Of a stretch of DNA of 64,000 nt, positions 23,573 to 30,657 are shown one piece after another. Numbering within the stretch: the stretch's first letter is position 1; every line of letters starts with the position of its first letter. Where the stretch lies: NCBI RefSeq assembly GCF_036195325.1, contig NZ_CP108101.1:5642001-5706000 (forward strand), read 5' to 3'. Both the position numbers and the translations under genes were made by a program. Origin of the DNA: Streptomyces sp. NBC_00234. Its GTDB lineage: Bacteria > Actinomycetota > Actinomycetes > Streptomycetales > Streptomycetaceae. The notes beneath the pieces were generated by a model. That model made no database searches. It was not told where the DNA came from and saw nothing but the letters and a program-made list of their open reading frames with translations.

Positions 23573-24220
23573 TCATTCACTCGGTGGACGACTCAGGAGC
23601 GCCTCGGCTCCCACCGCCCTGAAGCCGGCCGCCTGGAACGTACGCACGCTGCGGGCGTTCCCCGGCGACTGCTGGGCCCACACCACCGCGTCCGGCACCA
23701 GATGCCGGGCGGCCAGGGCCAGGCGCTCACCGAGACGCCGGCCGCGCGCCGCCTCGTCCACCTCGATCCCGGCCTCCCAGCGCCCCGCGACCCCGCGGCC
23801 CAGGACCACCACCCCGCCGTCCGCCGCCCAGACGCGCACCTCGTCGCGGTACCTCATCGCCCGCACCACTCGCGGGTGCTCCGGGTCGGCGATCTCCCGC
23901 AGGCCGGGCTCAGGTTCGCCCGGCAGTGCGTCGGCGACCGTCAGCAGGTCGATGGTGTTCATGCCCCGCCCGCTCCGGGCCATCAGGGCGCTCAGGAAGT
24001 ACGGATTCATCGTCGCGGCCAGCGGGTCGCCGGGTGTGGCGGCCAGTGTGGCCCGGACCCACTCCGGGTCCTCGTCGGTGAACACCACCGAGTGCGCGGT
24101 GAGCGCCAGCACCCCGGCGTCCCGCGCGCTCGGCTGTCCGACCACGGTCGTGGAGCCGTCGGGCGGTGGGAACGTCCCCCGCGCCGCCGCCGCCAATACG
24201 TCTGCCAGTGCACCGGACAT
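23573..24220 (-). CDS. GNAT-family N-acetyltransferase
   Basis: A 215-aa protein from ATG 24220, with GAGGAG 9 nt upstream; an upstream in-frame ATG at 24277 lacks a site. The C-terminal half carries an acetyl-CoA-binding GNAT fold: the beta-4 strand WEAGIEV, the pyrophosphate loop RGRRLGERLALAARHLV and a late VWAQQSPGNARSVRTFQAAGFRAVG block typical of N-acetyltransferases. The N-terminal half is less conserved. The substrate cannot be read from the sequence. It is divergent from the EF-hand gene. Confidence 0.82.
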   Translation of the reverse strand: MSGALADVLAAAARGTFPPPDGSTTVVGQPSARDAGVLALTAHSVVFTDEDPEWVRATLAATPGDPLAATMNPYFLSALMARSGRGMNTIDLLTVADALPGEPEPGLREIADPEHPRVVRAMRYRDEVRVWAADGGVVVLGRGVAGRWEAGIEVDEAARGRRLGERLALAARHLVPDAVVWAQQSPGNARSVRTFQAAGFRAVGAEALLSRPPSE

Positions 24221-24362
24221 GACGGTCGACTCCTCGCCTCGCGTTCCGCCCGTCCCGCGGAAGGGCGCCGCCTGCATGATCGTTTAATGGCCGCCGCTTC
24301 TGCCACCGAATACGCCCGATAATCTGACTCCCGTCAGTGACGCATTACGAAGGGGCGGAACA

Positions 24363-24578
24363 GTGGCGGACATCGAGTCGGCACGCAAGGCATTCGACCG
24401 GTTCGACCAGAACGGCGACGGTCTGATCACGGCCACCGAGTACAAGAGCGCGATGGCGCAGCTCGGCGACCCGTTCGTCACCGAGACGGTGGCGCAGGCG
24501 ATCATCAACTCGAACGACGCGAACGGTGACGGCCTGCTCACCTTCGACGAGTTCTGGGCGGCGCAGAACAAGGGCTGA
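24363..24578 (+). CDS. Small two-EF-hand calcium-binding protein
   Basis: A 71-aa calmodulin-like protein from GTG 24363, with AAGGGG upstream. Two canonical EF-hand loops are visible, DQNGDGLITATE (residues 15-26) and DANGDGLLTFDE (about 52-63). Each has Asp or Asn at positions 1, 3 and 5 and Glu at 12, so both should bind calcium. There is no signal peptide, so it is cytoplasmic. It resembles the short Cab proteins of Streptomyces, proposed to buffer or sense calcium during development. A hairpin follows, shared with the convergent esterase gene. Confidence 0.93.
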   Translation: MADIESARKAFDRFDQNGDGLITATEYKSAMAQLGDPFVTETVAQAIINSNDANGDGLLTFDEFWAAQNKG

Positions 24579-24590
24579 CCGCCTGGAGGA

Positions 24591-24612
24591 CCCCCGGCCG
24601 CAGGGCCGGGGG
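24591..24612. terminator. 9-bp bidirectional hairpin between EF-hand and esterase genes
   Basis: CCCCCGGCC (24591-24599) pairs with GGCCGGGGG (24604-24612) around a GCAG loop, between the convergent stops at 24578 and 24635. Confidence 0.75.
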
Positions 24613-24634
24613 GCCGCCGGACGGGGCCTCCCCG

Positions 24635-26104
24635 TCAGCCGCGGTACGGGGCCCAGCCGCGCAGTTCGTCCTCGCGCGGGGCCCTGACCACCGACGGCTC
24701 ACCGGGGCCGAACGTCATCACCGGCCGGGTCGCGTCCCAGGCCGGCCAGCCCGGATCGCCGGACGCCGCGAACCGTACCCACGCACCGTGCATCGCGTCG
24801 GCCAGCTCCTGCGGTGCGCCGGGACCGGTCAGGGCCACCGCGTCGGGCCGGTCCAGGGTGTCGAACACGAAGCCGATCTCCAAGGCGTGGCAGGCTCCGA
24901 GGCGCTGTACGGGAGAGGGCCAGCCGAACTCGTAGACATGGGTGGCGGCCCGGGCCCCGGCCCGGCTGTCGGCCAGCCGGTTGAGCGGGACCCGCAGCAG
25001 CAGGTCCGTCGCGAGGGCGCCGAGCAGCTCGCCGGGAGTGGAACCGGGACGGTTGCCCCGGTACGTGCGGGCCGTGGCGGCCGGCACCTTGAACTTCAGC
25101 AGGGCCAGCCGCAGCCGGATCCTGCCCAGCCGTTCGGTCAGGCCGCTGGGCACGAACCAGAGCCGGTACTCCTCGCTGTTCGCGCCCATCAGCAGGTCGA
25201 CGCCGTGAGCGGCACCGTCGCGCAGCGCGTCGGCGGGATCGCGGGGCAGCAGTGCGCCGTCCACCACGATCTGGAAGGAGTTCCCGCCGGTCAGGGGGGA
25301 ACCTCCGCTCGTCACCGCGGTCTGCGCGTCCAGCAGCGCCTCCGGGTCCACCGCCGCCAGCGCGGCGGCCGTCGCCGGGACATCCAGACGCTTCGCGATC
25401 AGTTCCGTCGTACGCCGTCCGGCCTCGGGGGAGACGGCCGTGGGCATACCGCTCTGGAGCACCGCCCGCCGGAACAGGCCCGCCGACCGCGGCGCCGCGA
25501 GCAGCGCGCCGATGCTGACGGCTCCCGCCGACTCCCCGGCCACCGTCACCCGCCGCGGATCGCCGCCGAACGCCGCGATGTTGTCCCGGACCCACTCCAG
25601 GGCCGCGAGCTGGTCGAGCAGCCCCCGGTTGTCGGGCGCGTCCGGGAGGACTCCGAACCCCTCGACGCCCAGGCGGTAGTTGACCGAGACGAGGACCACC
25701 CCGTCCCGGGCGAACGCGGCCCCGTCGTAGAGCGGCACGGCCGACGAGCCGTGCAGCAGCGAACCGCCGTGGATCCAGACGAGGACGGGCAGCCCCCGGG
25801 CACCGGCCGACGGCGTCCACACGTTCAGGCAGAGGCAGTCGTCGCCCGCCACCTCCGGGTCCGGCAGCAGCCGGTCCAGCGGGGGCGCGTACCCCCGTTT
25901 GGGCGCCGTCGGGCCGAACTCGACCGCGTCCCGCACCCCTTCCCAGGGTTCCGGGGGCTCCGGTGCCCGGAAGCGCCGGACGCCCACCGGCGGGGCGGCG
26001 TACGGAATGCCGCGGAAGACCGTCACGCCGTGCTCCACCGTGCCGCGCACGGTGCCGTGGACGGTGGCGGCCTGCGGGGGTATGCCCACCCGGGTCTCGG
26101 ACAT
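24635..26104 (-). CDS. Type B carboxylesterase
   Basis: A 489-aa alpha/beta hydrolase of the carboxylesterase B family from ATG 26104; AAAGGG lies somewhat far upstream, and 26170 is an alternative start. The oxyanion region VLVWIHGGSLLHGSS, the nucleophile elbow GESAGAVSIG near residue 190 and DDCLCLNVWTP are family marks. The His region is ACHALEIGFVF near the C-terminus. There is no signal peptide, so it should act on ester substrates in the cytoplasm. It lies 141 bp downstream of the acyl-CoA ligase in the same direction, so the two may be one transcription unit. Confidence 0.92.
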   Translation of the reverse strand: MSETRVGIPPQAATVHGTVRGTVEHGVTVFRGIPYAAPPVGVRRFRAPEPPEPWEGVRDAVEFGPTAPKRGYAPPLDRLLPDPEVAGDDCLCLNVWTPSAGARGLPVLVWIHGGSLLHGSSAVPLYDGAAFARDGVVLVSVNYRLGVEGFGVLPDAPDNRGLLDQLAALEWVRDNIAAFGGDPRRVTVAGESAGAVSIGALLAAPRSAGLFRRAVLQSGMPTAVSPEAGRRTTELIAKRLDVPATAAALAAVDPEALLDAQTAVTSGGSPLTGGNSFQIVVDGALLPRDPADALRDGAAHGVDLLMGANSEEYRLWFVPSGLTERLGRIRLRLALLKFKVPAATARTYRGNRPGSTPGELLGALATDLLLRVPLNRLADSRAGARAATHVYEFGWPSPVQRLGACHALEIGFVFDTLDRPDAVALTGPGAPQELADAMHGAWVRFAASGDPGWPAWDATRPVMTFGPGEPSVVRAPREDELRGWAPYRG

Positions 26105-26245
26105 GTGCGCATCAGCCCTTTCGCGGGAGGACGGCGTGGTGCCGGGCGGGGTGACGCCGCGCGTGCGCACCAGCAGATCACGGCCGGGGGCGGCCGGCCA
26201 TCCGCCGCGGACGGGCGCGTACTCCCGGCTGTTCCCGTCGGGGGT

Positions 26246-27736
26246 TCAGGACGTGGCGGTCAGGGCCCGCTTGAGGACCTTGCCGGTCGGGCCGAGCGGC
26301 AGCTCCTCGGTGAAGCGGACGATCCGCGGGTACTTGTGGCGGCCGAGCCGCTCGCGCGACCAGGCGATCAGCTCGTCCGTCGTGACCGGCCCGGCGTCCG
26401 GGCGCACCACCACGACCGCGCAGATCTCCTCCCCCCGTGCCTCGTCCGGCACCCCGATCACCGCGACCTCGGAGACCGCGGGATGCCGGACGAGGACCTC
26501 CTCGACCTCGCGCGGATAGATGTTGAAGCCGCCCCGGATGATCAGGTCCTTCTTCCGGTCGACGATGCTCAGGAAGCCGTCCGCGTCCCGCACCCCGAGA
26601 TCCCCGGTACGGAACCAGCCGTCCACGACCGCCGCGGCCGTGGCCTCCGGGTCGTCCAGATAGCCCGCGAAGACGTTGTGCCCGCGCACCACGACCTCAC
26701 CGGTCTCCCCGTCGGCCAGCAGCCGCACCGCGTCGTCCGCGGCCGCGTCCGCGATGCCGATCTCCACGCCCCACACCGGATGCCCGACCGTGCCGGGACG
26801 CCGGCCCGTGTGCGGCTGGTTGAACGTCGCGACGGGGGAGGTCTCCGTGAGGCCGTAGCCCTCCAGTACCTGCGTCGAGAACGCGGCCTCGAACCGCTCC
26901 AGGACGGCCACCGGCAGCGCCGCACCGCCGGACACCGCCGCGCGCAGCGTCGGCCCGGCCGTCGCGGCTCCCTCCTGCGCCGCCGCCTCGACCAGCGCGT
27001 GGTACATCGTCGGTACGCCCATGAAGACGCTCACGCCCTCCGTGGCCATGGCCTCCAGCGCCGCCGGTCCCGTGAAGCGCCCCATCAGGACGAGCGCCGC
27101 CCCGGCCCGCAGCGTCGCGTTCATCGCACAGGTCTGTCCGTAGCTGTGGAAGAGCGGCAGACAGCCCAGCACCACGTCATCGGGGCGCAGGTCCAGCAGG
27201 TCCTGGGTGATCACGGAGGCGTTGAGCACGATGTTGAGATGGGTCAGCCGCGCCCCCTTGGGGCGGCCCGTGGTCCCGCTCGTGTAGAGGATCACCGCCG
27301 TGTCCGCCGGCTCCGCGGGCTCCGGCGCGAGGAGGGGCTCACCGTCCGGCACGCCGTGCAGGGCCCGCACCCCCGCCGCCCTCGCGGCCTCCTCGCCGAC
27401 CGGCCACAACGGTCCCGAACTGATCAGCGCCACCGAGCCGCTGTGCCGCAGGACGTACGCCACCTCGTCCGCGACGAGCAGCGCGTGCACCGGCACCACC
27501 GTCGCCCCGGCGGCCAGTGCCCCGTAGTAGGCGAGCAGGAAGTCCGCCGAGTTCGGCAGCAGCAGCGCCACCCGGTCGCCCGGCTTCACGCCGGAGGCCC
27601 GCAGGGCCCCGGCGCACCGCAGGGCGCGCGCCCACAGCTCGCCGTAGGTCAGGCGCACATCGCCGTCGACCGCGGCGATGCGGCCGGGGTACCGGCGGGC
27701 GGATTCACCGAGGACGGTGGCGACGCTGAGAGACAT
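26246..27736 (-). CDS. Long-chain acyl-CoA ligase (ANL superfamily)
   Basis: A 496-aa adenylate-forming ligase from ATG 27736, with GGAG 7 nt upstream. The core motifs are complete: P-loop VILYTSGTTGRPKGARLTH near residue 150, YGLTETSPV, the GWFRTGDLG hinge region and DRKKDLIIRGGFNIYPREVE, then the C-terminal lysine in GPTGKVLKRAL. It activates a carboxylic acid, probably a fatty acid, to its CoA thioester. It is divergent from a PucR-type regulator 160 bp away, which makes it that protein's likely target. The carboxylesterase follows downstream. Confidence 0.93.
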   Translation of the reverse strand: MSLSVATVLGESARRYPGRIAAVDGDVRLTYGELWARALRCAGALRASGVKPGDRVALLLPNSADFLLAYYGALAAGATVVPVHALLVADEVAYVLRHSGSVALISSGPLWPVGEEAARAAGVRALHGVPDGEPLLAPEPAEPADTAVILYTSGTTGRPKGARLTHLNIVLNASVITQDLLDLRPDDVVLGCLPLFHSYGQTCAMNATLRAGAALVLMGRFTGPAALEAMATEGVSVFMGVPTMYHALVEAAAQEGAATAGPTLRAAVSGGAALPVAVLERFEAAFSTQVLEGYGLTETSPVATFNQPHTGRRPGTVGHPVWGVEIGIADAAADDAVRLLADGETGEVVVRGHNVFAGYLDDPEATAAAVVDGWFRTGDLGVRDADGFLSIVDRKKDLIIRGGFNIYPREVEEVLVRHPAVSEVAVIGVPDEARGEEICAVVVVRPDAGPVTTDELIAWSRERLGRHKYPRIVRFTEELPLGPTGKVLKRALTATS

Positions 27737-27884
27737 GGCACGCTCCGGGAGACATTCGCTGACACGGCTGATGTCCCTCAGGATCGGCCGCGGACACACC
27801 CGTCGGCCATGTGCAGATGCCCACCATCCACCCCGCCCACCTGGGCAGTGGCCTCGGCCCTGTGCTTCTCGTGCGGCATCCGCC

Positions 27885-27890
27885 TAACCT
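27885..27890 (+). promoter_or_regulatory. -10-like TAACCT for a leaderless PucR-type regulator mRNA
   Basis: TAACCT ends 6 nt before ATG 27897, with no Shine-Dalgarno. The surrounding TAACCTGCCTC is identical to the sequence before the crotonase start at 21646-21656. Confidence 0.55.
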
Positions 27891-27896
27891 GCCTCC

Positions 27897-29180
27897 ATGG
27901 CGGAGAACCCAGGAACGGCCTCCCGGGCCGGGGACGGCACCGAGCTGCGCCGCGCGCTGGCCACGGCCCTCGTCCCGGAGATCGACGAGCTGACCCGCAG
28001 GGTCGTCGACGACATCCACGCGCACAGCGCCACCTACGCCTCGGGCGCCCCCGTCAGCAGGCGCGATCTGCTGGAGATCTGCCGCGACAACCTGCTGCGC
28101 GCGCTGGAGGACTTCGGCGGACTGCCGCCCACCGGGGGCGACTTCGAGCAGGCCGCGCGGGAGACCGGGCGGCGCCGCGCGGAGCAGAACGTCCCGCTGG
28201 ACACGGTGCTCCAGGCATACCGCCGCGGCGGCCGGGTGATGTGGCAGGTCATGGCGGAGCACCTGCGGGCGCGCGCCGGACGCGAGGCGGACTCCCGGCG
28301 GAGCCGGCCCGGTCTTCCCGACCGCAGGGACGTCGAACTCGATATGGCGGGTGCGGTGTGGGAGACCATCGACCGCTACTCCCTGGTCATGGCCGAGTCG
28401 TACCGGCTGACCCAGCTGGAGATGCAGGGCCGCCAGGACACCCGTCGCGTCGCCCTCTTCGAGGCGCTGCTCGACGGGCGCGGGGCCGACCCGGCCGTCG
28501 CGGCGGCGGCGGCCGCCGCCCTCGGTGTGCCGCTCACCGACCGGTACGTCATCGTGGTCGCCGCCCAGGACCCGGCCGCCCCGCCCGACCCCGGGCCCGT
28601 CCTGGAGGAGCACGGGTTCTGGTCGTTCTGGCGGCCGAGGTCGGGGCGGTACGCGGGCATCGTGCGGCTGGCGGCGGACGAGTCCGGGCTGCTGGTCCGG
28701 CTGCTCCGCGACCGCACCGGGGCGACCGCCGGGGTGTCGCCGGAGTTCGACCGGCTGGCGCAGGCGGGGCACGCGCTGCGGCTGGCCGAACAGACCCTCC
28801 GTACGCTGCCGGCCGGGAGCGGCGGTGCCGCCGCGTTCGACGACCGGCTGACCGAGGTCCTGCTCGTCGGCCGGCACGAGATCGCCGACCGCATCGTCTC
28901 CACCTACCTCGGCGCGGTGCTGGACACGGCAGCCGAACGCGACGCACTGCTCAGCACCCTGCGCGTCTGGCTTGACCACGGCTGCTCGGCGGCGCGGGCC
29001 GCCGAACTCCTCTACTGCCACCGCAACACGGTCCTCAACCGCATCGGCCGGATCGCCGAACTCACCGGCAGATCGGCGGAGTCGGGTGAGGACCGGCTGG
29101 GGTGGGCGCTGGCCCTGCGTGCCCTGCCACTCGCGCGCTCCGGCGACGAACAGCCGCCCGACAGCGACTGCTCGGGCTGA
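27897..29180 (+). CDS. PucR/CdaR-type helix-turn-helix transcriptional regulator
   Basis: A 427-aa regulator. The N-terminal half is a helical RsbRD-like sensor region (RRDLLEICRDNLLRALEDFGG), the middle is a GGDEF-related fold, and the end is the PucR HTH_30 domain with the diagnostic CHRNTVLNRIGRIAELTGR. Proteins of this build often control a divergent metabolic operon. Here the divergent gene is the acyl-CoA ligase, with the esterase behind it. No ligand can be named. The ATG start appears leaderless. The gene ends in a short hairpin shared with the convergent terpene synthase gene. Confidence 0.88.
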   Translation: MAENPGTASRAGDGTELRRALATALVPEIDELTRRVVDDIHAHSATYASGAPVSRRDLLEICRDNLLRALEDFGGLPPTGGDFEQAARETGRRRAEQNVPLDTVLQAYRRGGRVMWQVMAEHLRARAGREADSRRSRPGLPDRRDVELDMAGAVWETIDRYSLVMAESYRLTQLEMQGRQDTRRVALFEALLDGRGADPAVAAAAAAALGVPLTDRYVIVVAAQDPAAPPDPGPVLEEHGFWSFWRPRSGRYAGIVRLAADESGLLVRLLRDRTGATAGVSPEFDRLAQAGHALRLAEQTLRTLPAGSGGAAAFDDRLTEVLLVGRHEIADRIVSTYLGAVLDTAAERDALLSTLRVWLDHGCSAARAAELLYCHRNTVLNRIGRIAELTGRSAESGEDRLGWALALRALPLARSGDEQPPDSDCSG

Positions 29181-29186
29181 GGAGCG

Positions 29187-29206
29187 GACGCCCCTCCAGG
29201 GGCGTC
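29187..29206. terminator. 8-bp hairpin between convergent regulator and terpene synthase genes
   Basis: GACGCCCC (29187-29194) and GGGGCGTC (29199-29206) pair around the loop TCCA. The 3' arm overlaps the terpene synthase stop codon. Confidence 0.65.
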
Positions 29207-30212
29207 AGGCGGCGAAGTACCCGGACATCGCTTCCCGTTCGTCGACCTCCAGCAGATCGGGGCGGGTGTAGCGCTCCGCGCGGGCGTGGTAGTCGAAGTC
29301 GCCCCGCACGAGCCCGCGATAGTCCTGGACGCAGCGCTCCAGGGCCGCTCTGGTCCGGCCGTCTATACCCGCCGCGTATATTTCCTCGGCAAGTTCTTTT
29401 TCGGCCCGCTGTACGCGCTCGGCGATACGGGCCAGCTGAATTCCGGCCTCGTCCACCGCTTCCTGGAGTGTGCACCTGCGGTCCCGCTGAATGAGCCGGA
29501 CGGCGTTGTGCTCGTAACCGAGCAGGGCCTCCTTCTCGAAGGAGCAGATGTCATTGCAGAGACCCGAATGATCGGTCACCGCGTTGCGCAGGGCGATATA
29601 CGCCGGAAGGCTGCGCGCGGAATCCGGGAGATCGATTCCCGCGGTGATCTCGTGCAGGTCCAGGAAGGGCTGCATCGCCACCGAGTCCCGGCGGTGCTTC
29701 ACGAAGTCGACCCGGCTCGGCACCTGTCCCGCGGCCCGCTCGACGGCCTCCGCGTAGTAGGTCCAGAGCCAGGCGACGGTGTCCCGGCGGAACTGCCGGA
29801 TCCAGCGCTGGGACCGGTCCTGACAGGTGCGCCACCGCAGTCCGTCGAGCGCACGCTCCATGGGGCCGTGCGGCACCGCCCCGTCCAGTACGTCCACCAG
29901 CCGGGCGATCGCCTCCTCGCACATCTGCGGATCGCGTCCGGCCGGACCGTCGTCGAACTCGTCGTCCACCAGGAAGGCCCAGAACAGCCACTGGCAGAAG
30001 AGATCGAGATGCTTCTGCGAGGCGGACGGAAAGATGAGGGAAATCCAGAGTTCCGGCCGTGTCCGCACCATCTTCTTCCTGGCCACCGGAGACAGCAGGA
30101 GATCATTCGATTCCGCCCACTCCCAGGCGGCCTTCCGCGTTTCCTCCATGCCTGGATTGCACCCTGCGCTCTGGAACGGCATATGAAACGCCGGCAACAC
30201 AATCTGGCTCAT
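29205..30212 (-). CDS. Class I terpene synthase (sesquiterpene-cyclase type)
   Basis: A 335-aa bacterial terpene cyclase from ATG 30212, with GAGGGG upstream. The metal-binding motifs are intact: the Asp-rich DDEFDD near residue 82, the NSE triad in NDICSFEKE near 220, and an Arg-Tyr pair (ERYTRPD) near 314. The length fits single-domain cyclases that ionise farnesyl or geranyl diphosphate. The product cannot be told from sequence. No P450, methyltransferase or prenyltransferase gene lies beside it, and its sequence is noticeably less Ala/Gly-rich than its neighbours. It may work with enzymes encoded elsewhere or release a volatile hydrocarbon directly. Confidence 0.93.
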   Translation of the reverse strand: MSQIVLPAFHMPFQSAGCNPGMEETRKAAWEWAESNDLLLSPVARKKMVRTRPELWISLIFPSASQKHLDLFCQWLFWAFLVDDEFDDGPAGRDPQMCEEAIARLVDVLDGAVPHGPMERALDGLRWRTCQDRSQRWIRQFRRDTVAWLWTYYAEAVERAAGQVPSRVDFVKHRRDSVAMQPFLDLHEITAGIDLPDSARSLPAYIALRNAVTDHSGLCNDICSFEKEALLGYEHNAVRLIQRDRRCTLQEAVDEAGIQLARIAERVQRAEKELAEEIYAAGIDGRTRAALERCVQDYRGLVRGDFDYHARAERYTRPDLLEVDEREAMSGYFAA

Positions 30213-30657
30213 TGGTGCCCCTCGTCGAGACGATGCGGATGAACGATACGAACGGGGAATTGATCGAATTCACGCATCGGCGTCGGCTCATCGGCGCGAG
30301 GGTGCTCCCGGTCCGTCAGCCCTGGCCAGAGGGTCACCGTACGAGGTGAGACGGTCATGCGGTCCACTTCCCTCCGCCGGGCGTCCGGGGCATCGGATCC
30401 GTATGCGCGAGCCGTCGGGACCGCGCACGTCACCATGCGTGACACCTAGTGAACCCTTTGTCGGCGGCCGAAGGAAGCGGTTTGTGACCGAAATTGCGTG
30501 ATCGCCAGGAACACCTGAACGTTTCTGAGCAATCGGTGAACCGCTGGGACTGCAAACGGAGTTGGGCCTTCGAGCCGCTCGACGCAAAAGCCCTGACGGG
30601 AGCCGGGTGTCGTGCCGGCTCCCGTCAGGGCGGTCGGGGTGGCTGAAGCGGTGTGCG
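30213..30657. other. Intergenic region upstream of terpene synthase
   Basis: A 445 bp region with no supported gene. The first 100 bp next to the terpene synthase are AT-richer (GAATTGATCGAATTC at about 30257-30271) and are the probable promoter side. The far end holds the terminator of the FG-GAP protein gene. The middle has nothing recognisable. Confidence 0.6.
30586..30631 (-). terminator. 17-bp hairpin plus T-tract, terminator of the subtilase/FG-GAP operon
   Basis: The 17-nt arms 30590-30606 and 30615-30631 are perfect complements around an 8-nt loop. Read on the minus strand, the stem is followed by TTTTGCG (30589-30583), making a classic intrinsic terminator 27 nt after the stop codon. 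Confidence 0.93.
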
